64,000 nt of DNA from NCBI GenBank assembly GCA_021108325.1, contig JAIORB010000058.1, forward strand, positions 19,087 to 83,086, given 5' to 3'. Both the position numbers and the translations under genes were made by a program. Positions 56,252 to 64,000 of this stretch are shown one piece after another. The stretch comes from Bacteroidales bacterium. GTDB taxonomy: Bacteria > Bacteroidota > Bacteroidia > Bacteroidales > UBA12077. The notes below the pieces were generated by a model. That model was not told the origin of the DNA and searched no databases. It saw nothing but the letters and a program-made list of their open reading frames with translations. Every line of letters begins with the position of its first letter. The first letter of the stretch is position 1.

Positions 56252-57679
56252 CTATTTATCAAAACAGTAAGTATTTAAAAGCTTATTTACAGAATTACTT
56301 TCAACCGCTTCAGGATAAAAAACAATAATCTCTAAATAAGCTTTAGGATTTATCTTTAAGCCTTTTTCAAATGCTTCAAGAGCTTTCTTTTCGTTTTTGA
56401 CCAAGAAATAACACCCTGCTAAACGAAAGTATATTAAGGCATTTCCTGAATTATCTTTAAGCGATTCTGTTAAAAGTTCGATAGCTGAATCAACCTTATT
56501 TACATTAACATAAGTTTCGGATAGCGAAAAAATAAAGTCCAGCTCTTCCGGGTCTAAATCGTTGGCTTTTTTAAATGCATTTAGAGCTTTTTGGTCATTA
56601 TTCAGTTCATTAGAAATATTTCCAAGCATATAATAATACTCAGCATTTATATCGTCAATAACAACTGCTTTTTCAATAAATGGTAATGCCAACTCATATT
56701 TCTCTAACCTGAACATTACGTTTGCTTTACCAAAAAAAGCATCAGCAAAATAATTGTCTTCGCTCAGGGCTTCATCGTAATATTTAAGTGCGATATCAAA
56801 TTCCTTAAGACTTTCGTAACAATCACCTATAAAAGTCAATATCTCAACACTTTTACCATCAAATTTTAGATATTCCTTATAATTAAGAATAGCATTATGA
56901 TAATCTTCATTATTTGAATAAGCATTTGCTAAATTAAAATAAGCTACAGAAAACTCAGGATTTATTGCAAGTGCAAATTCATAAGCTTCAATTGCGTTAG
57001 TATATTTATCCCATTTATTATATAAAATTCCAAGATTATACCATCCATTTTCGGAAAATGGTTCTTTATCAAGATATTGCTTGTAAAATTCAATACTTTT
57101 ATTTATTTGCCCCAATTTTTCGTAACAATAACCTATATCGTACAACAGCATAATATTTTTGTTATCCATCTTATAGGCCTGGTGTAAATATTTTAATGCT
57201 GTTTTATATCTGCCAATTTGTTCGAATGATTGTGCTATTGTATAAATAATATCAACTTTATCGTCATAGCTATAAATAATAGCAGTATCGAAAGCTCTTT
57301 CTGCCTCACTATAACGTCCCATAATATTTAGAGTACTCCCTTTTAGCAAGTAAACATCACTATTTGAAGATTCTATTCTTTCAATTTGTTCTATAACTTG
57401 TAAAGCTTGGGGCGCATGCCCTTTATCGACTAAAACCTGTGCTTTCTTTAATTGAATATTCAGTGAATAAGGATGTTGTTGTGAAGCAAATTTTACAGCA
57501 TTTAATGCATTATTAGCTTTATTACTATCAATATAGTAGTCAATAATACTTTCAAACTCAATAACATCAAAAAAATATTTGGTATTATTTTTTAGCATCT
57601 CCTCATAGCGGTTAACTAACTCACTATATTCTTCATCATGAAATATATCTTCAAAATCTTCCTTCATATTTTCTCTCAA
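56252..57679 (-). CDS. Cytoplasmic TPR repeat protein
   Basis: A 475-residue protein made mostly of TPR units. It has no signal peptide and begins MRENMKEDFEDIFHDEEYSELVNRYEEML. From about residue 60 to 460 at least eleven TPR motifs follow, for example GWYNLGILYNKWDKYTNAIEAYEFA and AYFNLANAYSNNEDYHNAILNYKEY read as separate 34-residue units. Such proteins serve as scaffolds; partners are unknown. ATG at 57679 is one of two close starts (the other at 57667). Similar proteins are frequent next to housekeeping genes in Bacteroidota. Confidence 0.88.
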   Translation of the reverse strand: MRENMKEDFEDIFHDEEYSELVNRYEEMLKNNTKYFFDVIEFESIIDYYIDSNKANNALNAVKFASQQHPYSLNIQLKKAQVLVDKGHAPQALQVIEQIERIESSNSDVYLLKGSTLNIMGRYSEAERAFDTAIIYSYDDKVDIIYTIAQSFEQIGRYKTALKYLHQAYKMDNKNIMLLYDIGYCYEKLGQINKSIEFYKQYLDKEPFSENGWYNLGILYNKWDKYTNAIEAYEFALAINPEFSVAYFNLANAYSNNEDYHNAILNYKEYLKFDGKSVEILTFIGDCYESLKEFDIALKYYDEALSEDNYFADAFFGKANVMFRLEKYELALPFIEKAVVIDDINAEYYYMLGNISNELNNDQKALNAFKKANDLDPEELDFIFSLSETYVNVNKVDSAIELLTESLKDNSGNALIYFRLAGCYFLVKNEKKALEAFEKGLKINPKAYLEIIVFYPEAVESNSVNKLLNTYCFDK

Positions 57680-57742
57680 AATGTGCGTGCAAAGCTAATA
57701 CTTTTCGACTGATTAGCACTACCAATTATCACTTTTTTAGAT

Positions 57743-60259
57743 TTATTTATCTGTTGTGATTATGTTATTATATTTTTCTAATATTTCTGTTTTAAGTTTT
57801 TCAATTTCAGTAAGTAAAATCTTATTATCAAGACTAATTTCTAATTCATTGTAATATTTATTTAAATCACTATCAAAGTTTTTGGCTATTCTTAAATTGT
57901 TATACTGTAATCCATTAATTTTTAATTTTTCACATATTTCTTTTAATCCATAATACGCATCATTAAAATACAATAAATTAATTGCGTTATCTCTACCAAC
58001 TAATTTATTTAGTACTATCCATAAAGATTTATCAGGATCGTATGCTGTTGTATTCCAAAAATAATTTGCGGCTGTTAATATTCTTATCGTATTAAGCTCT
58101 GATAAGGAATTTGTGTTTAATAAAATTTTACTACCCCTGCTTTGTTTATAAAAATCACTAAATGTTATAAAATTATATGGTTCGAAAATAGATAATGCTC
58201 TTATTTTACCGGCATAATAATTTCTAACAAATTCTAAATTAAATCTTAGTTCAGAGTCATTTAGATTATTATCAAATAGAACAGTTGTGTTACCTGCTAT
58301 TTTTTTCATCCTATAAAACTCTGCAAAATCAATCGATTTGGAGTAATAACTTCCTCCTGTCCAATAAATCGGGATATTATCAGAAAGATTTCTGTTTAAA
58401 TCACGATAGTAAAACTCAGCTTCTCCCTGCCCTTTATCAATTATATCTAACCTGTTCCAGGGAGATAAAAATTCTATTTTCGTTGACAGGGCTTTACTAA
58501 CAAGCAATTTATTAAAATCATTAAGCAACTCTATATGATCGAATTGCAAATCCCTATCCATTTTTTTATTTGAGCGAAAAACAATTTTATCAGGATTACA
58601 ATTTTCATAAGACTGATAATAATCACCTGCAAATAATACTGATTTCAGAGATTTAGATATTAGAGTCTCGTAATTAAGATTATCAAAAGGTTTCCCTGAA
58701 ATTAATGATTGTTTTGCATTAAGTTTGATTAAATCAACCAGTACACTGAAATTCATTGAATTACTTTGATGTTGTAATTCATTAATTGAATTAAAAGGAT
58801 AATGTTTTTCGTTGTCCCCGCCATACCATTCAAAATATACATTATTGAACTTATATTGATTTAACAATTCTAACTTATTATCTAAGTCATTTAAATCACC
58901 ATCAAAATAGTGTAATATGAAAGCCCTTTCATGAAAATCAGGATAATCGATAATATTTGCGCCAAAATAAGTTGTACTTTGTGAGTCAAACAACTGATTA
59001 AAAGAGAGAAAAGCATATTTAATAGCTTCATCATTATATCCGTTGATAAAAACCAGGTTCTCTCTATCTTCCGATTGAACAATATAATATGCGCCTTCAT
59101 TATCATTTATTAACGAATCCGGGAGATTTGCTTTACAATTGTTATAAAAGTCGTTATTTCCAATTGATACTATAAATTGCTTTTGAGGAATTTTACTTAG
59201 ATCGATATTTGTAACAATTTTAATTTCAGCAGATAATGAATTATCTGCTTCTTTAATCTTTGAAGTCAATATTTTTTTGAGTTTCAAAGCATATTCTTTA
59301 ACAACCTTACTTGTGTTTTGAGGAATAACAATGATCGGAAGAAGAAGCGAATCCTTGTTAAAATACTCAATTTGAGATTTCTTTATTAATTGTTTTGGTT
59401 GTGGTAATACCAGATCATAAGCCGAATATGAAGAATCAAAATAAGGTTTTAATCTTTCAAGAGTAGTAAAATTTTCATTGGTATACCTGAAATCAATATT
59501 GTCGACCCACATTTTACCTGTTCCTTTTAAACCTATAAATATTTTAACATATCTGGTATCATCTGGTATATCGCCATCAAAAAATGGATAATTTGCTGTT
59601 TTACCATGTATCTCCCCCCAGCAAAACTCATCTATGTTCCAATAATTCGAAAGACTATATGATTTAAATGTATTGTCTATTTTTTTATTTTGGAAAGCAT
59701 CATATTCAACTCCGTCTATTTCGATTTTATTCTTGTCGAAATATAGTAAACGTATATTAACTGCATCGTGCATTTTTGTTCCGACACGAGCCTGATTAGG
59801 ACAAATATTTTCTAATCTCAGAAATAATTTAAATGAATAATTTCCGGGTATTACTTTAATAAAATCGCTTATAATTCCTTCGCCTGTAATTTCTGTTTCA
59901 TCGGCAGTATTTCGTTCAATCTTAATGGAATGAGTTCCTTCATAAACCTCGTCTTCTTTATATTCACCATTATTTGAGTTTACCCATTTAATATTTTTAC
60001 CAACTTTTTTCCATCCTGTAATATCGTATGATTTAATATTACTTTCTTCGTAATAAACTTTTCCTGTCTCGAAAGAAGGATTAATAACTAAATTACCAAG
60101 GGTCTTTTCGTGGTTTCTTATATTATACGGTATTGCAATAGGGTCCTTAGCTGACCAGCCTGCCTGAAATCTGGTTTGATCCTCTCTTTTACATCCACTT
60201 AAAACAATAGTAATAACGAATGTAAGTAATATTACTATTGTTGTCTGTTTAATCCTCAT
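57743..60259 (-). CDS. Large lipoprotein, possible glycoside hydrolase-like
   Basis: An 838-residue predicted lipoprotein. The signal peptide has lipobox LSGC (Cys near 23). Residues about 50-270 look like a CBM4/9-type carbohydrate-binding jelly roll, with NLVINPSFETGKVYY and MWVDNIDFRYT. Residues about 300-450 resemble the small alpha/beta domain that precedes the barrel in GH20 and GH84 enzymes, and about 450-740 may be a TIM barrel starting ERAFILHYFDGD. I could not find the catalytic DE pair of GH20 or the DD of GH84, so enzymatic activity is uncertain. Confidence 0.55.
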   Translation of the reverse strand: MRIKQTTIVILLTFVITIVLSGCKREDQTRFQAGWSAKDPIAIPYNIRNHEKTLGNLVINPSFETGKVYYEESNIKSYDITGWKKVGKNIKWVNSNNGEYKEDEVYEGTHSIKIERNTADETEITGEGIISDFIKVIPGNYSFKLFLRLENICPNQARVGTKMHDAVNIRLLYFDKNKIEIDGVEYDAFQNKKIDNTFKSYSLSNYWNIDEFCWGEIHGKTANYPFFDGDIPDDTRYVKIFIGLKGTGKMWVDNIDFRYTNENFTTLERLKPYFDSSYSAYDLVLPQPKQLIKKSQIEYFNKDSLLLPIIVIPQNTSKVVKEYALKLKKILTSKIKEADNSLSAEIKIVTNIDLSKIPQKQFIVSIGNNDFYNNCKANLPDSLINDNEGAYYIVQSEDRENLVFINGYNDEAIKYAFLSFNQLFDSQSTTYFGANIIDYPDFHERAFILHYFDGDLNDLDNKLELLNQYKFNNVYFEWYGGDNEKHYPFNSINELQHQSNSMNFSVLVDLIKLNAKQSLISGKPFDNLNYETLISKSLKSVLFAGDYYQSYENCNPDKIVFRSNKKMDRDLQFDHIELLNDFNKLLVSKALSTKIEFLSPWNRLDIIDKGQGEAEFYYRDLNRNLSDNIPIYWTGGSYYSKSIDFAEFYRMKKIAGNTTVLFDNNLNDSELRFNLEFVRNYYAGKIRALSIFEPYNFITFSDFYKQSRGSKILLNTNSLSELNTIRILTAANYFWNTTAYDPDKSLWIVLNKLVGRDNAINLLYFNDAYYGLKEICEKLKINGLQYNNLRIAKNFDSDLNKYYNELEISLDNKILLTEIEKLKTEILEKYNNIITTDK

Positions 60260-60382
60260 AACATATAAATTACAACATGAAAATACATCATAAATTTTAA
60301 TTATAACTTAATTGATTTTAAAAGTTATTAAAAGTTAATGTCTTTTTATTCACATGTCAAATTTTCAATCAAAATTCCGGAT

Positions 60383-60428
60383 AAAAAAATCGCTCCCGAA
60401 TTTGAATTTTAACCCTAACGGAAGCGAT
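60383..60428 (-). terminator. Intrinsic terminator after the outer membrane gene
   Basis: The minus-strand arms ATCGCTTCCG and CGGGAGCGAT (near-perfect) with a loop of about 20 nt are followed by TTTTTTTA. It is 30 bp after the stop at 60458. Confidence 0.82.
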
Positions 60429-60457
60429 GAAATATATATAGATCAACGAGTAAACTA

Positions 60458-61246
60458 CTAGAAATGATAGCCAAAGCTTAATGTAATCCTGTTATATTTT
60501 ATAGTTCGGTCAATTTCCTGTCCGTTATATTCTTGATATGTATGCTCCACTTGCATATATTTATAACCTACCCCGAACGAAAATGCATTTTTGTTATTTA
60601 AATTTATTTTAAATCCAATTCCGGGATTAATTAAATACCCTCCTTTTGATTTTGAATCGGAATCATAATAACTGTAATAATCATAATCATAAGGATCAGG
60701 ATTTTCTAACGAAATAGCATAACCTCCCTGTATATATATAAAATGGCTAAGTTTTGAATTCTTGAATGTATATCTGATATCAGCAACTGCCGGCATATAG
60801 GCTTCATTTAACAATTCTAATCCTAAACCTGCACCCAGAGCTAAACCCCAATCAAACTGATAACCATTAACAAACATCAAGCTAAGAGGAGGAAATGGAG
60901 TATCCATATTGCCACCAAACAAAAATCCAATATTTATGTTAGAATAAAATCCTTTTCTTTTATAAGATATTTCCCCTATTGAATCTTTTAAAATGATTGA
61001 CCTCGAAATAGGTTCTTTAGCAATTCGTTCAATATCGGACTGATTTAATACCCATGTATCTCCACAGTTACTTTTTAATGTAATAGATTTGTTGGCTTTT
61101 ATTTCAATTATTTCGCCATGCAAAATGCTTCCATTGTTTAAATAAATAACATCCTGCATTTTTTCTTGAGCATGAGAAAATTTTGGAATAAATAAAACTG
61201 AGATCAAAAGATAAAAGATAATGAATACTTTAGAATGCCTTTTCAT
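60458..61246 (-). CDS. Outer membrane beta-barrel protein
   Basis: A 262-residue exported protein. I use the ATG at 61246 (MKRHSKVFIIFYLLISVLF), which gives a signal peptide; the longer frame adds 15 residues. After the signal, a small beta domain (about 25-75) has DVIYLNNGSILHGEIIEIK, seen in many Bacteroidota exported proteins. The barrel part has FYSNINIGFLFGG, KLSHFIYIQGGYAISL and KNAFSFGVGYKYMQVEH, and ends RITLSFGYHF with the terminal aromatic residue. Function unknown. Confidence 0.8.
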   Translation of the reverse strand: MKRHSKVFIIFYLLISVLFIPKFSHAQEKMQDVIYLNNGSILHGEIIEIKANKSITLKSNCGDTWVLNQSDIERIAKEPISRSIILKDSIGEISYKRKGFYSNINIGFLFGGNMDTPFPPLSLMFVNGYQFDWGLALGAGLGLELLNEAYMPAVADIRYTFKNSKLSHFIYIQGGYAISLENPDPYDYDYYSYYDSDSKSKGGYLINPGIGFKINLNNKNAFSFGVGYKYMQVEHTYQEYNGQEIDRTIKYNRITLSFGYHF

Positions 61247-61289
61247 TAACAATCGAGTTTTAGATTTAAAATATATTACCAAGATGCGC

Positions 61290-61311
61290 AAAATATTGGC
61301 TTGGTTGCGTA
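61290..61311. repeat. Left flank of duplicated spacer, copy 1
   Basis: AAAATATTGGCTTGGTTGCG and the following TA match 63745-63766 with one difference. It is the left half of the spacer shared by the two kinase paralogues, interrupted here by the 135-bp element. Confidence 0.85.
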
Positions 61312-61446
61312 GAATACCGTTTATTATTCAAAATGCCATATTTGTGAAAAACAAATATGGATTGAATATATAACGGCATTAACCATTCTAAACTTCAAAA
61401 CACCATCCCGATTTAAACGGGACGACATTTTGAAGAAGAATTGGTA
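61312..61446. mobile_element. 135-bp double-hairpin element, possible MITE
   Basis: The segment consists of two adjacent long imperfect hairpins. The first (61312-61380) has a perfect 10-bp apex CCATATTTGT/ACAAATATGG around GAAAA, with further pairs out to CCGTT/AACGG. The second (61381-61445) has TCCCG/CGGGA at its apex and CTTCAAAA/TTTTGAAG below, then ACCATTCT against AGAATTGGT. The paralogous spacer at 63744-63830 lacks exactly this segment, and GTA at 61309-61311 recurs at 61444-61446 like a target duplication. There is no coding capacity. A structural RNA or REP-type element is the alternative. Confidence 0.65.
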
Positions 61447-61522
61447 TAACTTAAATTTTATTTTGTGTTTGAGATTACATGTGACAGCCACTAAAAATAA
61501 TACAAAGAATAAGTATTGTAGT
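61447..61522. repeat. Right flank of duplicated spacer, copy 1
   Basis: From TAACTTAAATTTTATTT onward this matches 63767-63830 with a few changes and an extra 9 or so nt near 61500. It runs into the kinase 3' end, which is also duplicated. Confidence 0.85.
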
Positions 61523-63694
61523 TTAAAAAATTTTAGGTAAAGTAAATTTAAAAGTACTTCCTTTGTCCGGCTCACTTTCTACCCATATTCCTCCACCTGA
61601 TTTTCCTACAAATTCCTTACAAAGGATTAAACCTAAGCCTGTTCCATTTTCATCAGAAGTACCTTTTGTAGTATAATGAATATCTATCCTAAATAGTTTT
61701 TTTATGCTTTCTTCGCTAATACCAATTCCTGTATCAATAACAGAAATTTCAACTAAATTATCTTTTTCAACAGAAATAACACTTATTTTTCCACCGCTAT
61801 TGGTAAATTTTAAAGCATTTGATATTAAATTTCTAATTACCATTGAAATAATATTTATATCAACATATACATAAATATTTTCAGGAATTTCCTGATATAA
61901 AATAATGTTTTTCTTTTCTGCACTACTTTTCAGGACAGATATATTATCAATAACTAATTTTCTTAAATTAACTTTTTCAGGAATGTTTTGCAAATTACCT
62001 GATTGTGCATTTCCCCATAAAAGTAAATTTTCTGTTAAATCATATAAATCATGAGCAGATGTATTAATAGCATTGCCAAACTTTATAATTTTTTCCTTAT
62101 CATATTCCTTGGCTTTTTTTATTAATAATTCTGAAAACCCCAGTAATGAATTGAAAGGCCCTTTAAGATCATGAGAAATAATTGTGAAGAATTTATCTTT
62201 TGCATTATTTGATTCTTTAAGCTCAGCTTCCGATTTTGATATTTTTTTAATAGCGATCTCAAGTTGCTCATTAGTTTTCTTTTTAAGCAGGAACCGACTA
62301 TATAATATAATTATTGATAATAAAATAAATAAAGAACTTACGATTAATAAATTTCTTTGAATTTTGTGTTTTTTTAACTTTAATACATTGATTTCATTTT
62401 CTTTTTTGAGTACTTGTATTTGTTGTTCTTTTTTTTCAGTTTCATAACGCACCTGCATTTCATTAAGTTGCTTACTTTTTTCTTTATTAAAAATGCTATC
62501 GTTCATTTCTTTATAAAGTTTATGATATTTAAAGGCTTTTTTATAACTGTTTTGTGCCGAGTAATTTTCGGAGAGACTTCTATAAGCATTTGCAATTAAC
62601 TGTTTTGCACCTATGTCCTTTGCTTCTTTAAGGCTTTTTAAACTATATTCTGTTGCTATATTAAATTTTTTCAGTTTGTAATATAAATTACCAATATTAT
62701 TTAAATTATTTGCAATCCCGGATTTCTTTCCAAGTTCTTTGTAAATTGTCAATGATTTTTTATAATATTCTAATGCAAGCGTATAATTACCTTGTTGTTT
62801 ATACACTTCTCCAATATTATTTATACAATTTGAAATTCCTCTTTTAAATCGGAATTCTTTCCCAATTTTTAACGCTTCTTGATAATATTCTAATGCAAGC
62901 GTATAATTACCTTGTTGTTTATACACTTCTCCAATATTATTTATACAATTTGAAATTCCTCTTTTAAATCGGAATTCTTTCCCAATTTTTAACGCTTCTT
63001 GATAATATTCTAATGCAAGCGTATAATTACCTTGTTGTTTATACACTTCTCCAATATTAATCATACAATTTGAGATTCCTCTTTTATCTCGGCATTCTTT
63101 TTCAATTTTTAATGCATCTTGAAAATATTCTAATGCAAGCGTATAATTACCTTGTTTTTCATACACCAGCCCTATATTATTTAAACAAGCTGAAATACCT
63201 TTTTTATTTTCTTTTTTTTTATTAATTTTTAATGACTTTTGATAATATTCTATTGCTTGCGGATAATTGGCTTGTTCATCGTACACAATACCGATGTTAT
63301 TTAAACTGCTTGAAATTCCGGATTCATTACCAAGTTCTGTCATTAATTTTAATGCTTTTTGAAAATATTCTATTGCTTTCGAATAATTACCTTGAATGCA
63401 ATGCACTATCCCAAAATTATTTAAACTTTTTGCAATTCCTTTTTTATAGCCTGTTTTATTCGATATATCAAGAGCCTGTTTTGCATACTCATTAGCTTTT
63501 TCGGGTATCGACAATTTATATTCCCAACTTAAATTATTCAGAATATTTGCTTTTGTTGTATCTGATTTTACATTTTTCAACTCAATTAAAAGGCTATCAA
63601 TTTTTGTATCAAAATGCTTAGCGGCCAAAGTATTTAAAAAAAAGAATGATAATAAAATTAATACCAAAAATCTGTTTGTTATAAATGTTGCCAT
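61523..63694 (-). CDS. TPR-containing sensor histidine kinase (paralogue 1)
   Basis: A 723-residue kinase. It has a signal peptide (ends TLAAK), a periplasmic array of about nine 40-residue TPR units (about 45-400), a coiled coil, a membrane segment (about 448-470), HisKA with His508 in ISHDLKGPFNSLLGF, and HATPase with DTGIGISEESIKKLF and [14 protein letters not shown]. No receiver domain is attached. The 40-residue units are nearly identical in the middle because of a recent 120-bp tandem duplication. The catalytic half resembles the cNMP kinase at 23990-25204. A second, closely similar gene starts to appear at 63831. Confidence 0.92.
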   Translation of the reverse strand: MATFITNRFLVLILLSFFFLNTLAAKHFDTKIDSLLIELKNVKSDTTKANILNNLSWEYKLSIPEKANEYAKQALDISNKTGYKKGIAKSLNNFGIVHCIQGNYSKAIEYFQKALKLMTELGNESGISSSLNNIGIVYDEQANYPQAIEYYQKSLKINKKKENKKGISACLNNIGLVYEKQGNYTLALEYFQDALKIEKECRDKRGISNCMINIGEVYKQQGNYTLALEYYQEALKIGKEFRFKRGISNCINNIGEVYKQQGNYTLALEYYQEALKIGKEFRFKRGISNCINNIGEVYKQQGNYTLALEYYKKSLTIYKELGKKSGIANNLNNIGNLYYKLKKFNIATEYSLKSLKEAKDIGAKQLIANAYRSLSENYSAQNSYKKAFKYHKLYKEMNDSIFNKEKSKQLNEMQVRYETEKKEQQIQVLKKENEINVLKLKKHKIQRNLLIVSSLFILLSIIILYSRFLLKKKTNEQLEIAIKKISKSEAELKESNNAKDKFFTIISHDLKGPFNSLLGFSELLIKKAKEYDKEKIIKFGNAINTSAHDLYDLTENLLLWGNAQSGNLQNIPEKVNLRKLVIDNISVLKSSAEKKNIILYQEIPENIYVYVDINIISMVIRNLISNALKFTNSGGKISVISVEKDNLVEISVIDTGIGISEESIKKLFRIDIHYTTKGTSDENGTGLGLILCKEFVGKSGGGIWVESEPDKGSTFKFTLPKIF
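62762..63059 (-). repeat. 120-bp tandem repeat inside the TPR array
   Basis: Bases 62762-62939 are identical to bases 62882-63059, so about 2.5 copies of a 120-bp unit are perfect. Each unit encodes one 40-residue TPR (GKEFRFKRGISNCINNIGEV and continuing). Further units on both sides are diverged. Recent slippage or unequal exchange is the likely origin. Confidence 0.95.
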
Positions 63695-63743
63695 ATTGTA
63701 TTAATTAAATGAGGGTATAAAATAATAAAAAAACACGATACTT

Positions 63744-63830
63744 AAAAATATTGGCTTGGTTACGTATAACTTAAATTTTATTTCGTGTTTGAGATTACTT
63801 ATAACAGCCACGAAGAATCAATATTGCAGT
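63744..63830. repeat. Duplicated spacer, copy 2 (uninterrupted)
   Basis: AAAAATATTGGCTTGGTTAC is followed directly by GTATAACTTAAATTTTATTT. It corresponds to the two flanks at 61290-61311 and 61447-61522, but without the 135-bp segment, so it serves as the empty-site comparison. Confidence 0.85.

Positions 63831-64000
<170 letters not shown>

Noticed and set aside
61324..61575. 83-codon minus-strand frame across the spacer
   Set aside because: It covers the double-hairpin segment and overlaps the end of the kinase gene in another frame. The paralogous spacer does not preserve it.
62762..63059. CRISPR-like direct repeats
   Set aside because: The 120-bp repeats abut with no unique spacers and encode in-frame TPR units.

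Overview
The window is AT-rich (roughly 30% GC by eye), densely coding DNA of a member of the Bacteroidota, most likely class Bacteroidia. Three things point there. Several families are typical of the phylum: the DUF4295 small protein beside L28/L33, DUF6588-type and porin-like outer membrane proteins, the DUF2027-Smr protein and the C69 dipeptidase. Recognisable promoters follow the Bacteroidota form TTTG-N19-21-TAnnTTTG rather than TTGACA/TATAAT. Shine-Dalgarno sequences are generally weak. No tRNA, rRNA, CRISPR array, complete insertion sequence or prophage was seen. The gene content looks chromosomal.

Layout. 1-10.6 kb holds housekeeping genes: clpC, rimO, ftsY, a ribosomal set (rpmB, rpmG, DUF4295), cinA, an M48 protease, a lipoprotein and fabG. 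10.9-16.9 kb holds a Cache-HAMP-GAF-PAS sensor with no visible output domain, an outer membrane protein, rarA and kdsA. 16.9-26.7 kb is an accessory, signalling-rich block on the minus strand: a secreted beta-helix/caspase-like protein, a TPR hybrid histidine kinase, a tight trio (cNMP-binding histidine kinase, charged coiled-coil protein, SRPBCC protein) and a class C beta-lactamase-like hydrolase. 27-32.5 kb has a porin-like protein, an FKBP isomerase, a flavodoxin/ferredoxin protein, RNase P RNA, an Smr protein and queA. 32.6-43.9 kb has a YgiQ radical SAM protein, a methyltransferase, a NarX/NarL-type two-component pair, a Pit phosphate transporter, an acyl-CoA ligase, an aldolase, a dipeptidase and a GreA-like protein.

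44-56.1 kb is mainly energy metabolism: a large FAD/FeS D-lactate or glycolate dehydrogenase-type protein, sucD, and a run of pta, ackA, ptb and buk. These four could make ATP from both acetyl-CoA and butyryl-CoA, which suggests a fermentative lifestyle. AroE and a DUF368 membrane protein follow. 56.2-64 kb is again accessory: a TPR protein, a large lipoprotein, an outer membrane protein and two tandem paralogous TPR histidine kinases, the second cut by the window edge.

The most unusual DNA-level observation is at 61312-61446. A 135-bp stretch made of two back-to-back long hairpins sits between the tandem kinase region and its neighbour. The paralogous spacer at 63744-63830 is nearly the same sequence but lacks these 135 bp, and a GTA triplet flanks the extra segment. 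It therefore looks like a small non-coding mobile element with an empty site in the same window. The same kinase gene carries a near-perfect 120-bp tandem TPR duplication.
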